A DNA stretch of 64,000 bases, from positions 21,073 to 85,072 of the forward strand of contig CACYQB010000016.1 in the NCBI GenBank assembly GCA_902776435.1, given 5' to 3'. A program made the position numbers and the translations under genes. Origin of the DNA: an uncultured Bacteroidales bacterium (GTDB taxonomy: Bacteria; Bacteroidota; Bacteroidia; Bacteroidales; Muribaculaceae). This document shows positions 8,525-17,731 of this stretch, piece after piece. The notes below the pieces were generated by a model. It had not been told where the DNA came from. It did not search any database and saw nothing but the letters and a program-made list of their open reading frames with translations. How positions within the stretch are numbered: the first letter of the stretch is position 1; every line of letters starts with the position of its first letter.

Positions 8525-8851
8525 GATTTTGGTCTTTTTTATTGGTTATTACAATATGTTCATTTCTCAACCTACAAAGGTAACAAAAACTTTTCAGTTT
8601 TATTAAAAAACTCACAAAATATTCTTGGAGATTCAGATAAACTGCCTGTTTATTACTATTGATGTCCAGTAAAAAGCAGGCACCAATAAATAGTATTTTT
8701 TTCTGATAACTGGATTTTCCCCATTGATGATCGACTGACACCTGGAAATGCCATAAACCCGCGTTAGTCAACGCAACTGACCACCAGCTCCCCATGTTGT
8801 CTTGATGGTGGAGCCGGTGGCCGGTTGTTTGACTCGAGGTTAGTCGCGTGT
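8525..8851. other. Intergenic region with promoter and two hairpins
   Basis: No gene was seen in these 327 bases. On the minus strand TACCTTTG at 8575-8582 is a -7 promoter box for the ROK kinase gene. Arms 8644-8657 and 8668-8681 form a 14-bp hairpin with one mismatch, one wobble and a 10-nt loop. Arms 8781-8791 and 8810-8820 (CCACCAGCTCC/GGAGCCGGTGG) form an 11-bp hairpin with one mismatch, placed to end the large LRR gene transcript; neither hairpin has a strong T-run. Confidence 0.6.
8575..8582 (-). promoter_or_regulatory. -7 promoter box of the ROK kinase gene
   Basis: Minus-strand TACCTTTG matches TAnnTTTG and lies about 50 nt upstream of the kinase start. No convincing TTTG is seen at the -33 distance. 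Confidence 0.6.
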
Positions 8852-11800
8852 TTACTTATTGACCTTGGTAACCGAACGGGTTCCGTCGCTGTAAGTGGTC
8901 ACTATGATGTTCACGCCAGTGGCAGGCTGAGAAAGCTGCTGTCCCGAAAGGTCGAAGTAGTCAACCCTCGTCACTTGCTTGCTGGTGGTGAACTCATCCA
9001 CGGCGGTCATGTTGTTTACACCGATGGTGAAGGGTGCAAAATGAACGCATCCGCCATCAGGAGTAACGAACTCAATATCGCTTGCGGTAATGTCGCCGGT
9101 TACAGTTGTAGCTGCGGTCACGTCAAATGTCAGTAATGTGCCCTCACTGTTGGCAATGGCAGCAAGCTGGGGTGAATAGCTCAGTACTCGGGTATTACCG
9201 TTTTGCAGCATGTTGGCATCTAAGCAGTGGGCACTAGCGCGGTCGGTCAAACTGAAGCCGCTTGCCGTCAAGCCCTCAGGCAGACTGAGGTCAAACTGGA
9301 AGGCTGTGTAATCCAAGGCATTGTCCAGGGCGATGCTTACTCGGCGGGTCTCTCCGGGCTTCAGTTGGATGTTGTCGCCACTCAGTCGGTCATTGTTGCT
9401 GCGCATGTCGGGCTGCCGTTGTGGTCCGTTCATCATGGGCTTATCCATGATAATGTGCATGATCAGGACGATGTCGCTGGCGGTGATGCTGTTGTCGGCA
9501 TTGACATCGGCGGCCTCGAAATCAAAGGGTTCTGGATTCATATCGAGGATGTATCTTGCCGTGGTTACGATGTCGCTCACCGTTACAGCCTTGCTGCAAT
9601 TGGCATCGCCTAGTAGGTAACTCAACACATGCACGTAGGCCGAATCATCAAGAACGGTCAGGTCAAGGGGATCAGGCGTCGTGAGCACAATGTTGCGCAA
9701 CGTGATGGGATAGTCACCCTGAGCATCTTCAGCAACCTTGACGGTCAGGTAGAACAGGTCTCCCTCGTTTCCGCTAATGGGTTCCCCATTAGAAGTGTAG
9801 CACAGCACGCGCACACCGCCGCTGGATACGTCATTGCTCATGAGGACGGTGTTGAGCGGCAAGCGATCTGAAGGCTCAATGAGGTATTCATCATCTTCCT
9901 GTACCAGTTCCATCCCGTCGGGTAAGAAAATGTCAGCCTGCACTGCGGTGATGTCATCGATGTTGGTCATCGAAATGGGGATGATGATGGTATCGCCATG
10001 CAGTGCCGTCATGTCCTCTACCGACAAATAGTTCTGGGTCTCGAAACCGACAATTGTTTTGAAATAACACCAACCATAAGAACTTTGATAGGCTTCAAGT
10101 GACTCCTTGGGGACGTATAGCGTCGAATTTTGGTAAACCGAATACGAGAAAGTTTCGTAGTAGGCTCGAGGCGGCGTTGGCGCAAAGCAAATCACTTTAG
10201 GCGCAACGATACTCGGGAATGTGTTGTCGCCAATCCACGTGATGCCACTGGGAATAACCAGGCTGCTGAGCGGACATCCCTTGAACGCATTGTGCGAAAT
10301 GTAAGTGAGAGATTCGGGGAGGTTTACCTGAGTCAGATGGTTGCACCCTTCAAAGGCATAGTTGCCGATATTTGTGACCGTGTTGGGCAGCGTGATTGCA
10401 ACCAATGAGCTGAAACCATTGAAGGCGCGGCTGGCAATGCCTTTAGTGCCTTCTCTCAACACGATGCTGGTTCCTTCGGGCATTTCGCCTTTATACTTAT
10501 AGGCAACATTGGCGGCATAGATTAAACCGTCGGGCTGCAATCTCTCCCAAGCTGTGCCATATAAAGCATAATACCCGATGGACTCGAGGGACTCAGGAAA
10601 GACGATGTTGGCCAGTGCCGTACAACTCTGAAATGCTTTTTCGCTGAGAGAGGTGACTGATTCAGGGATGACGATACTTGTCAATCCAGTACAATCCATG
10701 AACACGCAATAGCCGACCTCCGTTAGCGAGTTGGATAAGGTGACGTTGGCCAAACGGGGGCAATTGTGAAATGCATAGCTGCCGATGTAGTTGACTGAGT
10801 TGGGAATAACGATGCTGGTTATCCCGTCACAGAATTCAAACGCCCTTTCGCCGATGTAGGTGACGGTGTTGGGAATACTGATGCTCACCAATCCATCGTC
10901 GCCAAAGAACGCATAGGTGGCAATACACGTCGTGCCCTCTCTCAAGACGATGCTAGTACCTGCCGGCATCGTGCCCTTGTAATCATAGGCAGTCGTTCCT
11001 GCATAGATGAGGCCATCGGGCTGATTCATATACCAAGCGGTGTTGCTAAACGCATTATAGCCAACGGTTGTTACTGAACCGGGTATGGTGATGTCGGCCA
11101 ACGCAGTGCAGCCCATGAAGGCAGAACCACCGATTGAAGTGACTGATTCGGGAATGACGATGCTTGTCAATGCCGAGCAACCGTAGAATGCACCGGAACT
11201 GATATCGGTAAGACCATCTGGAAGTGTGATTTCAGTCAGTCCAGTGCAGCCATATAACGCATAATAGCCGATTGTAGTGACAGTATTGGGTATATTGATT
11301 TCAGTCAGTCCAGTGCAGCCATAAAACGCATAATCGGAGATGGCTGTGACCGAGTTGGGGATGACGGTGTTCTTGCAACCGAGCACGAGAGCATTTGTTG
11401 CCGTCTTGATGATTGCATTGCAACCCTCGCGAGAATCAAAGATCGAGTTGCCCTCGGCAACCGTAATACTCGTCAGTCCACTGCAATTGGTAAACGAATA
11501 GCTTATGGAAGTAACCGAGTGAGGAATGGTAAGGGTTGACAGCAACTTGCATCCACTGAATGAATTATAGCCTATCGAAGTGATTGTATTAGGTAAGGTG
11601 AGGCTCGTCATGCCGGAACAACCTTGAAATGCATAATCGGCGATAGCAGTCATGGAGCTGGGAATGGAGACTGACCTTAATGCAGTGCAGCCATTGAAAG
11701 CATATTGGCCGATGCTGGTGATATTGTTGGGCAGGTTGATGCTTGTCATTGCAGTGCAGCCACGGAAAGCGCTTTGACCAATCGTAGCAGTTGAGGTAGG

Positions 11801-12442
11801 CAAGGTGACACTGGTCAGAGACGTGCAACCTGAAAACGCACTCTCATTGATGGTGGTGAGATTACGGGGCAACGTGATGGATGACAGCGAAGTGCAGCCT
11901 TTGAACATAGAATTAGAGAGGGTAGTGAGAGAACTAGGCATTGAAACACTCGTCAGAGCAGTGCAATTCTCAAACAAATAGTATCCAACGCTTGTTAAAG
12001 AGCTGGGCAGGCTGACGCTGGTCAATCCACTGCAGCCTTGGAAGACCGCAAAGCCGAGTGAGGTAACGTTTCGAGGAACGGTGATTTTGGTGAGTCCACT
12101 GCAATTAGTGAAGGCATAGGAATTAATGATGGTGACTGTACTGGGAATGGTCACACTGGTCAATTCAGTACAGCCACTGAAGGCAGAATAGTCGATTGAG
12201 GTGACCATGTAGGTCGTACCGTTATAGGTGACCGACTCAGGAATGGTCACGGTATCAGTGTATTCACCGACATAGGTAGTAGCATATTGTCCACGGTAAG
12301 TCACGCTGACTTCTGAGCCAGTGATCTTGTAGTAGATGCCATCGACCTCAAAGTCATGTGCCACCACTGTTGTGGCAACTAACAGAGCAAGTTGGAATAG
12401 GACTGCTCGCAGCAAGAAGGAGAGGTTTGTCTTGTGTATCAT
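8852..12442 (-). CDS. Giant secreted BspA-like LRR protein with cohesin-like and dockerin-like modules
   Basis: A 1,196-residue exported protein. I start it at MIHKTNLSFLL (12442) because the -7 box at 12476-12483 overlaps the longer frame. After the signal peptide comes a long array of BspA/TpLRR-type repeats (about residues 45-795, units like LTSVTIPSTVTIINSYAFTN). A cohesin-like beta domain (about 805-940) follows, then a two-motif dockerin-like module (about 945-1004, GDANCSKAVTVSDIVTT and ADVNADNSITASDIVLI), and a second cohesin-like domain (about 1023-1140). The C-terminal tail VDYFDLSGQQLSQPATGVNI resembles a sorting signal. Such LRR proteins often bind host or matrix ligands; the role here is unknown. 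It is alone on its transcript. Confidence 0.85.
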   Translation of the reverse strand: MIHKTNLSFLLRAVLFQLALLVATTVVAHDFEVDGIYYKITGSEVSVTYRGQYATTYVGEYTDTVTIPESVTYNGTTYMVTSIDYSAFSGCTELTSVTIPSTVTIINSYAFTNCSGLTKITVPRNVTSLGFAVFQGCSGLTSVSLPSSLTSVGYYLFENCTALTSVSMPSSLTTLSNSMFKGCTSLSSITLPRNLTTINESAFSGCTSLTSVTLPTSTATIGQSAFRGCTAMTSINLPNNITSIGQYAFNGCTALRSVSIPSSMTAIADYAFQGCSGMTSLTLPNTITSIGYNSFSGCKLLSTLTIPHSVTSISYSFTNCSGLTSITVAEGNSIFDSREGCNAIIKTATNALVLGCKNTVIPNSVTAISDYAFYGCTGLTEINIPNTVTTIGYYALYGCTGLTEITLPDGLTDISSGAFYGCSALTSIVIPESVTSIGGSAFMGCTALADITIPGSVTTVGYNAFSNTAWYMNQPDGLIYAGTTAYDYKGTMPAGTSIVLREGTTCIATYAFFGDDGLVSISIPNTVTYIGERAFEFCDGITSIVIPNSVNYIGSYAFHNCPRLANVTLSNSLTEVGYCVFMDCTGLTSIVIPESVTSLSEKAFQSCTALANIVFPESLESIGYYALYGTAWERLQPDGLIYAANVAYKYKGEMPEGTSIVLREGTKGIASRAFNGFSSLVAITLPNTVTNIGNYAFEGCNHLTQVNLPESLTYISHNAFKGCPLSSLVIPSGITWIGDNTFPSIVAPKVICFAPTPPRAYYETFSYSVYQNSTLYVPKESLEAYQSSYGWCYFKTIVGFETQNYLSVEDMTALHGDTIIIPISMTNIDDITAVQADIFLPDGMELVQEDDEYLIEPSDRLPLNTVLMSNDVSSGGVRVLCYTSNGEPISGNEGDLFYLTVKVAEDAQGDYPITLRNIVLTTPDPLDLTVLDDSAYVHVLSYLLGDANCSKAVTVSDIVTTARYILDMNPEPFDFEAADVNADNSITASDIVLIMHIIMDKPMMNGPQRQPDMRSNNDRLSGDNIQLKPGETRRVSIALDNALDYTAFQFDLSLPEGLTASGFSLTDRASAHCLDANMLQNGNTRVLSYSPQLAAIANSEGTLLTFDVTAATTVTGDITASDIEFVTPDGGCVHFAPFTIGVNNMTAVDEFTTSKQVTRVDYFDLSGQQLSQPATGVNIIVTTYSDGTRSVTKVNK
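10470..11045 (-). repeat. Internal duplication within the LRR array
   Basis: Two segments about 480 bp apart encode near-identical non-LRR inserts. Both have TAW followed by QPDGLIYA, then a YKG(T/E)MP(A/E)GTSIVLREGT stretch, and each is followed by a further LRR run. The unit is about 160 residues, so the array seems to have grown by duplication of a block and not of single repeats. Confidence 0.7.
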
Positions 12443-12475
12443 AAGCGTTAAACGATTAAAAGTTAAGAATTGCTG

Positions 12476-12483
12476 CAAATATA
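12476..12483 (-). promoter_or_regulatory. -7 promoter box of the LRR protein gene
   Basis: Minus-strand TATATTTG, followed by GC, is a good -7 box 34 nt upstream of the ATG at 12442. It rules out the longer reading frame that starts at 12478. Confidence 0.65.
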
Positions 12484-12503
12484 ATCAAAAGATTAATGAT
12501 TGC

Positions 12504-12536
12504 AAAATCCCGCCATTCAAAAAATGACAGGATTTT
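12504..12536 (-). terminator. Possible terminator after the TonB receptor gene
   Basis: Arms 12504-12517 and 12523-12536 (AAAATCCCGCCATT against AATGACAGGATTTT) pair over 14 positions with two C-A mismatches and a 5-nt loop. On the minus strand the 3' arm ends in TTTT. It lies about 105 nt beyond the receptor stop. Confidence 0.45.
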
Positions 12537-12640
12537 GGACATAAGTTGTTATTGTGAAATAATCTAAGACAACCCTCTCGATAAAAATGGGCTGAGGTTC
12601 GCTTGAGTGCAGACGGGGATCAAAATATGAGCGGTGCCGG

Positions 12641-15025
12641 TTAGAAACTGGCGGAGAGGCGCACGTTGAGCTGACGGCGGGTCAGGTAGTTGGGGACGGC
12701 ATACTGGATGTTGTTCACATCGGTCACCCAGTAGTAACTGCTCACGTTGGAAATGTCCATGAGGTTGAAGCAGTCGAGGCCGAGCCAAATCTCCTTGAAG
12801 TGGCTGAAAAATCCGCTGTAGGGTCGGTGTTCCTTGCCGATGAGCTCGTAGCTCAGTCCTACATCCACGCGTTTGTAGGATGGCTGGCGCACATAGGAAT
12901 CAGCGCGGGTGAGGTGGGGTGCCGTGGTGGGCAGACCGTCGCTGACGATGCCCTTGAGGCTGAACTTCAGGCGCGGGATATTGGGGAAATAGTCGGTAAA
13001 GAACAGGGCGATGCTGTAGCGCTGATCGGTGGGACGCGGCACCTTCACGCCATTGAGGTCTTCCTGGGTCTTCATCAGCGAGAAACTGAGCCAGGAGTCG
13101 GTGCCCTCAACAAATTGGCCGAAAAGCTTCATGTCGATACCGGCAATATAACCTTTAGAAGAGTTCACACCGCTATAGACGAGCTTCAGGTTGTCGATCT
13201 CGTAAGGGATGAGGTTGCTCAGGTTCTTGTAATAGGCCTCGGCAGTGAACTTGAATGGACGGTCGAGGGCTCGGAAAGTGTAGTCACTGCCCAGGATGAC
13301 CTGGATGCTGCGTTGTGACTTGATATCCTTATTCAGCAGGATATTACGGTTATTCAGCGAGTCCATAACCTGCTGGCGGTACTCCTTATAGAAGGGCGCC
13401 TGGTAATAGACACCACCCGCGAGGCGTAACGAGAGATTGCCGTTGCGCTCTGGCACGAAGCCTAGGCTAACGCGCGGTGACACCAGCGTCTCTTTGTTGA
13501 AATTCCAGTGCGATAACCTGATACCTGCATTCAGCGACCAGTAGCCAGCCCCTGTTGTGAAACGCCAGGTGTCCATCAACCATCCTGCGATGCGGGTAGT
13601 CTTAAGGTCGTTGCTTGATGTCTCGGTAAAGATGACGTTGACCTGGTCGGGGATGTGGGGTAGGGAGTAGCCCGCACTGTCACGCCACTGCCACTGTCGG
13701 GAACGGTCATAGATGTCCTCCTTGCGCATCGAGATGCCATAGGATATACTGTTGTTATTGATGCCGACGTTGCCCCTCAAGGTCAGGTCCATCACGTTCA
13801 TCTTCAAGCGCGTGCGCTCGTGCTCGTGGTATTTGCCGACACCTAATTCCTGTCCGGCCTGGTCCAGCCAGTATTCACCATGGATGTCATAGGAAACCAG
13901 CTCGTCAGTGCGATAGCCCGAAGCCTGCAGCGTCAAGTCGGTGCCCTTGTTGTTGAACATGTAGGTCACAGCACCGGCGCCGAAGTAGGTCTGGAACTTA
14001 TCCTTCTCGTATCCGTCAAAATAGACGGTGAACGACTTCACGTCCTCACTGGTACCGAAACTGGTCTCGCGGTTTACGGGCGTGAAACGGTAGTCGTTGA
14101 TACTCACGTTACCCAGCAGGGCGATGCGCAGTTTCTCGATGGGCTTGAACACCAGGCTTGTCTGGTAGTCGAAATATTGCGGATCATATTCGCCCTTGCT
14201 TTCCAGCGAACCCATGAGCGATGAGTTGCGCTTGTAGCGGACGCCATGCATCTGGGAGTAATGTCTGGTGCTGTGCCCCAGCATCAGGCTGCCTCCTTGC
14301 AGACTGGCGGCAAAAGCACCCTCAAAGGCCTCAGGCTCGCGGTAAGTGATATCGAGTACCGATGACATGCGGTCTCCGTAGGCAGCGCTGAAACCACCTG
14401 TCGAGAAATCCACTTTACGCACCATGTCGGGGTTGATGATACTCATACCCTCCTGCTGGCCCGAACTGATGAGCTGCGGGCGATATACCTCGATTCCGTT
14501 GATATAGACACTGTTCTCATCGTAGGAGCCGCCTCGCACCATGTACTGTGAACTCAGCTCATTCTTGGAACTCACGCCTGCCATGGTCGTCAATACTGCC
14601 TCGACGCTGCCGCCCGAGGCATCGGGCGTGCGCTTGAGCATCTCCACGTCAATACCCTGCATGCTGTTGGTCTGCTTCTTGTACTCGGTGATCTCAACTT
14701 CACCCAGTTCAAGCGTCTTCTCATACAGCTTGGGGTTGATGGTGACGGTGCCCTCGGGCTTGACGAGTTGGCGCGTCACGGTAGAATAGCCCAGGCAGGA
14801 AAACTCCACCATCAGGGTGTCGGCTTTAGGAACCGTCATCTCATACATGCCCTTGGTGTCGGTATTGGTGCCTACAGCAGTGCCCAACAGACGCACCGTG
14901 GCAAACTCGATAGGCTCGCCTGAAGCATCGACAACCTTACCCGTGATTTTGACTTGAGAAAACAGGGTGATGGTGCAAAGCAAACACGCCAGCAGTGATA
15001 TGATGCGGAAATGGGATGATTTCAT
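12641..15025 (-). CDS. TonB-dependent outer membrane receptor
   Basis: A 794-residue outer membrane receptor, started at MKSSHFRIISLL (15025). The signal peptide is followed by a carboxypeptidase-regulatory-like beta domain (about 25-105, ITGKVVDASGEPIEFATVRL). Then comes the plug (about 125-230, with QYMVRGGSYDENSVYINGIE) and a 22-strand-type barrel ending in an aromatic (RLSASF). It is shorter than SusC proteins and no SusD partner is adjacent, so it is probably not a polysaccharide utilisation receptor. Its substrate is unknown. It lies 77 nt downstream of the DUF4292 gene in a cluster that starts at dut. Confidence 0.88.
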   Translation of the reverse strand: MKSSHFRIISLLACLLCTITLFSQVKITGKVVDASGEPIEFATVRLLGTAVGTNTDTKGMYEMTVPKADTLMVEFSCLGYSTVTRQLVKPEGTVTINPKLYEKTLELGEVEITEYKKQTNSMQGIDVEMLKRTPDASGGSVEAVLTTMAGVSSKNELSSQYMVRGGSYDENSVYINGIEVYRPQLISSGQQEGMSIINPDMVRKVDFSTGGFSAAYGDRMSSVLDITYREPEAFEGAFAASLQGGSLMLGHSTRHYSQMHGVRYKRNSSLMGSLESKGEYDPQYFDYQTSLVFKPIEKLRIALLGNVSINDYRFTPVNRETSFGTSEDVKSFTVYFDGYEKDKFQTYFGAGAVTYMFNNKGTDLTLQASGYRTDELVSYDIHGEYWLDQAGQELGVGKYHEHERTRLKMNVMDLTLRGNVGINNNSISYGISMRKEDIYDRSRQWQWRDSAGYSLPHIPDQVNVIFTETSSNDLKTTRIAGWLMDTWRFTTGAGYWSLNAGIRLSHWNFNKETLVSPRVSLGFVPERNGNLSLRLAGGVYYQAPFYKEYRQQVMDSLNNRNILLNKDIKSQRSIQVILGSDYTFRALDRPFKFTAEAYYKNLSNLIPYEIDNLKLVYSGVNSSKGYIAGIDMKLFGQFVEGTDSWLSFSLMKTQEDLNGVKVPRPTDQRYSIALFFTDYFPNIPRLKFSLKGIVSDGLPTTAPHLTRADSYVRQPSYKRVDVGLSYELIGKEHRPYSGFFSHFKEIWLGLDCFNLMDISNVSSYYWVTDVNNIQYAVPNYLTRRQLNVRLSASF

Positions 15026-15038
15026 ATACGTATTGAGT

Positions 15039-15059
15039 GTTATGTTGTAATAACATAAC
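15039..15059. repeat. Palindrome in the leader of the TonB receptor gene
   Basis: GTTATGTT (15039-15046) and AACATAAC (15052-15059) form a perfect 8-bp inverted repeat around GTAAT. It lies 14 nt before the receptor start, between it and the upstream DUF4292 stop. It could be an operator or a transcript hairpin that tunes receptor expression relative to the upstream genes. Confidence 0.5.
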
Positions 15060-15102
15060 GCAGAAGGGGGGCGTTTTATTGCCACGGGCAAGGCTCTCCT
15101 GC

Positions 15103-15936
15103 TCAGTTGGAGAACATGGATAAGAGGTCGCGTGCGCTCATGCGTGAGTAGTTGCCGGGAATGCCCATGTCAATCTTTACCTTGCCGTTCCACTCGATAT
15201 TCTTGTAGGAGAGGGAGATGGCCATCTTCTTTTTCTCGATGTTTGCACTGGCATTGATGTCATGAGCGATGGGCCCGGTGGTAGTACTGCGCACGTCACT
15301 ATACTTGACCTGATAAGCTGGCGTCGTGCTGCCTTCAGGCACGATATCGAGCGATGTGATACGGTTCGACTTGTCGAAGGTAAAGGTGTACCCGTAGCCC
15401 TTATAATGCTCGCTAGGCGACAAAGATGTGGCCTTTCCTTCTTGGGTAACATTCATCCCTTCCTTATTCTCCTTGCCCAGGGTTCCCTTGCCAATGATGA
15501 ACGGCCGTCCCAGGAAGATGTCCTGGACCTCTTTCACGGTCACAGGGATGCCCGACGTAAGGAGGGACACTTTCTCGGCAATGTAGCGCTTGTGCACCTT
15601 GTCCACGGCGTAGAGGCTGTCGGCGGTGATGATGAGTTTGCCCACCTCGATGCCCAGCACGGGGCGCAATGAGATATAAATGGCCTGGTCGCGCAGCATG
15701 CGCACCTGTATTGAGGACGAAAAACTACTGCCGGCGCTCAACAGAATGTTGCCGCTCGTCTGCATCGTCTGCCAGTCACCGATGGTGGTGATGATGGCAT
15801 TGATAGGGTCAGCGGTCGCTGTCGTTGGTGTGGTGGGGCTTGTCGTGGTCGTGTCGGGAAGGGCGGCTTTTTTAGCGGTTCCGCATGCGGTCATCAATGC
15901 CGCCAAGACCAGTAAGATTACAATGTTATTTTTCAT
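15103..15936 (-). CDS. DUF4292 family lipoprotein
   Basis: A 277-residue predicted outer-membrane lipoprotein. The N terminus has a hydrophobic stretch and the lipobox ALMTAC (Cys18), followed by a Thr/Pro/Ala linker (about 25-45). The rest, with IYISLRPVLGIEVGKLIIT and a beta-rich body, resembles the DUF4292 family, which is reminiscent of LolB/LolA-like beta structures. Its start overlaps the end of the upstream TPR gene by 11 nt, so the two are translationally coupled. A role in envelope lipoprotein handling is possible but is inference from fold resemblance only. Confidence 0.8.
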   Translation of the reverse strand: MKNNIVILLVLAALMTACGTAKKAALPDTTTTSPTTPTTATADPINAIITTIGDWQTMQTSGNILLSAGSSFSSSIQVRMLRDQAIYISLRPVLGIEVGKLIITADSLYAVDKVHKRYIAEKVSLLTSGIPVTVKEVQDIFLGRPFIIGKGTLGKENKEGMNVTQEGKATSLSPSEHYKGYGYTFTFDKSNRITSLDIVPEGSTTPAYQVKYSDVRSTTTGPIAHDINASANIEKKKMAISLSYKNIEWNGKVKIDMGIPGNYSRMSARDLLSMFSN

Positions 15937-17656
15937 AATAGGTTTTGTTGTTTACTTTGCGTTGCAGCAGTTCGTTGTCCGGTTCTTGCTCGAGGGCACG
16001 CTTCCATTGCTCGATGGCTTGTTCCTTTTCATCGTTGAACCACAGGATATCGCCATAGTGTTCCAGCAGGTGGTTGTCCTCATCCTTCTCGACGGCGCTC
16101 TTGATGTAGAGCAGGGCCTTGATATAATCTTTCTTGGCGAAATATACCCAGGCATAGGTGTCGATGAAGTTCGCATTGTCTGGTTCGTCCTTGAGGGCGA
16201 GGGCTGCCATGCGTTCGGCTCGGTCCAGATCTTGGCCCCGTTGTGCCAGATAATAAGCGTAGTTGTTGAGTGCTCCAGAGTTAACGGGATTGAGTTCCAG
16301 AGCCCGTTCATAGCATTCGATGGCCTTGACCGAGTCATTCATTCCGCTATAAGTGTCGCCCAGACCCGTGATGAGTTCGGAACGTTTCTCGTAGTCGGCC
16401 GAGTCCACCATGGCAATGGTCTTTTCGTAAGTCTCAATGGCTTTGTCGTATTCCTCCATCTGGTAGTAACAACCGGCGACATAGCCATATAGATCCAAGT
16501 TGTCGGGATTATAGACCAAGGCCTTTTCCGAGGCCTTGATGGCTTCGGCATAGTTGTCGTCTATCATGTTCAGGATGACCATATTGCGCCATCCCTCAGC
16601 ATCGGTGGGGTTGACGTCCAGACTATAGCCCAGTTGTTCGATGGCGCCCTTGTAATCCTTCTTGGCGTAGAAATATTCGCTGTAGAGCTGATGAATCTTG
16701 GCCTCGTGAGGGTGCTGCTGAATCAAGACTGTGAACAGGTTGTTGATGCGCTGCGTCGTGTCCTCCTTGGCGAGTTGCTCTTGGATATAACCTAACAGCA
16801 CGCCTAACTTGGTGTCCACGTCAAGTTGTTCGGCAGTCAGGGCATTGTAAATCTGCTGTTCGTAGCGCACACTGTCCCCCGCCATGTTATAATAGTCGGC
16901 GCGGGTCAGGTAGATGAGGCCGTTGTTGGGATCATACTCCTGGGCGCGGTCCAGATAGTAGAGCGCACTGTCGGTCATGCCGTAGTGCTGGAACAGATGG
17001 CTCATCGATATGTTATAATCTGCGCTCTGGGGTGCTTTGGCGAGAAGACGGCGCATTTCATTCAAGGCGCCGACGCTGTCGTGCATCGCATTATAGTTGT
17101 TCAACTTCGAGGCTGTGATCTGTATCGCGTCGCCGAAGATGGCCGCAATGCTGTCAAGCGTGATGTTACTTTGCTCATAGTCGCCAGAGTGTGAATAGGC
17201 TTCGGCAAGGCGCACTTGCAGTTCCAGTTTGTTGGGGTTGTGCTCATTGAGCAACTTGAGGGCACGGAGGGCCTCCTCGGGATGTCCCAGCTGCATATTG
17301 GCATCGCTGTAGAAGGTGGTCTCATACAAGTCCTCAGGCTGCGCCTCAAAGTGCTCTTTCATCAGCGCCAGACCCTCTTCACACAGCGCCTTATTCGTGT
17401 TGTTCATGCGAATCTTGCACATGCCCAGATAAAATGAGATGGCAGTGTTGTTGGGGTCTATCTCATGGGCATAGGCCAACAGGTCATAGAAAGCGTCATA
17501 ATTGTTCTTCAGCTTCTCGCTCTGAGCCTGCACGAAGATGTATTCCGCTTTGCGTTGGTCATCGAAGCTGACAACCTTCTTGGCCGGCTCATTTTTGCCC
17601 GCAACAGCGGTCAACGCTAGCAAAGCTATGGTCAATATTACTATATGTCGTTTCAT
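15926..17656 (-). CDS. Tetratricopeptide repeat protein, exported
   Basis: A 576-residue protein, started at MKRHIVILTIALLALTAVAG (17656), a good signal peptide. The mature part is built of TPR units, about a dozen. Examples are ALVYNPDNLDLYGYVAGCYY, ALELNPVNSGALNNYAYYLA and ALEQEPDNELLQRKV. Such superhelices act as protein-protein scaffolds in the periplasm. It is between dut (upstream, 76 nt) and DUF4292 (11-nt overlap). This dut-TPR-DUF4292 order recurs in Bacteroidales, which suggests a shared envelope role for the last two. Confidence 0.85.
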   Translation of the reverse strand: MKRHIVILTIALLALTAVAGKNEPAKKVVSFDDQRKAEYIFVQAQSEKLKNNYDAFYDLLAYAHEIDPNNTAISFYLGMCKIRMNNTNKALCEEGLALMKEHFEAQPEDLYETTFYSDANMQLGHPEEALRALKLLNEHNPNKLELQVRLAEAYSHSGDYEQSNITLDSIAAIFGDAIQITASKLNNYNAMHDSVGALNEMRRLLAKAPQSADYNISMSHLFQHYGMTDSALYYLDRAQEYDPNNGLIYLTRADYYNMAGDSVRYEQQIYNALTAEQLDVDTKLGVLLGYIQEQLAKEDTTQRINNLFTVLIQQHPHEAKIHQLYSEYFYAKKDYKGAIEQLGYSLDVNPTDAEGWRNMVILNMIDDNYAEAIKASEKALVYNPDNLDLYGYVAGCYYQMEEYDKAIETYEKTIAMVDSADYEKRSELITGLGDTYSGMNDSVKAIECYERALELNPVNSGALNNYAYYLAQRGQDLDRAERMAALALKDEPDNANFIDTYAWVYFAKKDYIKALLYIKSAVEKDEDNHLLEHYGDILWFNDEKEQAIEQWKRALEQEPDNELLQRKVNNKTYYEK

Positions 17657-17731
17657 CGTTATGGTTGTCAATGATGAAAAGTTCATTAATCTCTAATCTC
17701 TAATCATCAAATTCTCAACCGAGAATTTGAT

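Noticed and set aside
12641-15025. The TonB receptor and the GH92 gene as parts of a polysaccharide utilisation locus.
   Set aside because: No SusD-type partner or regulator is adjacent to either gene, and they are 6 kb apart with unrelated genes between.
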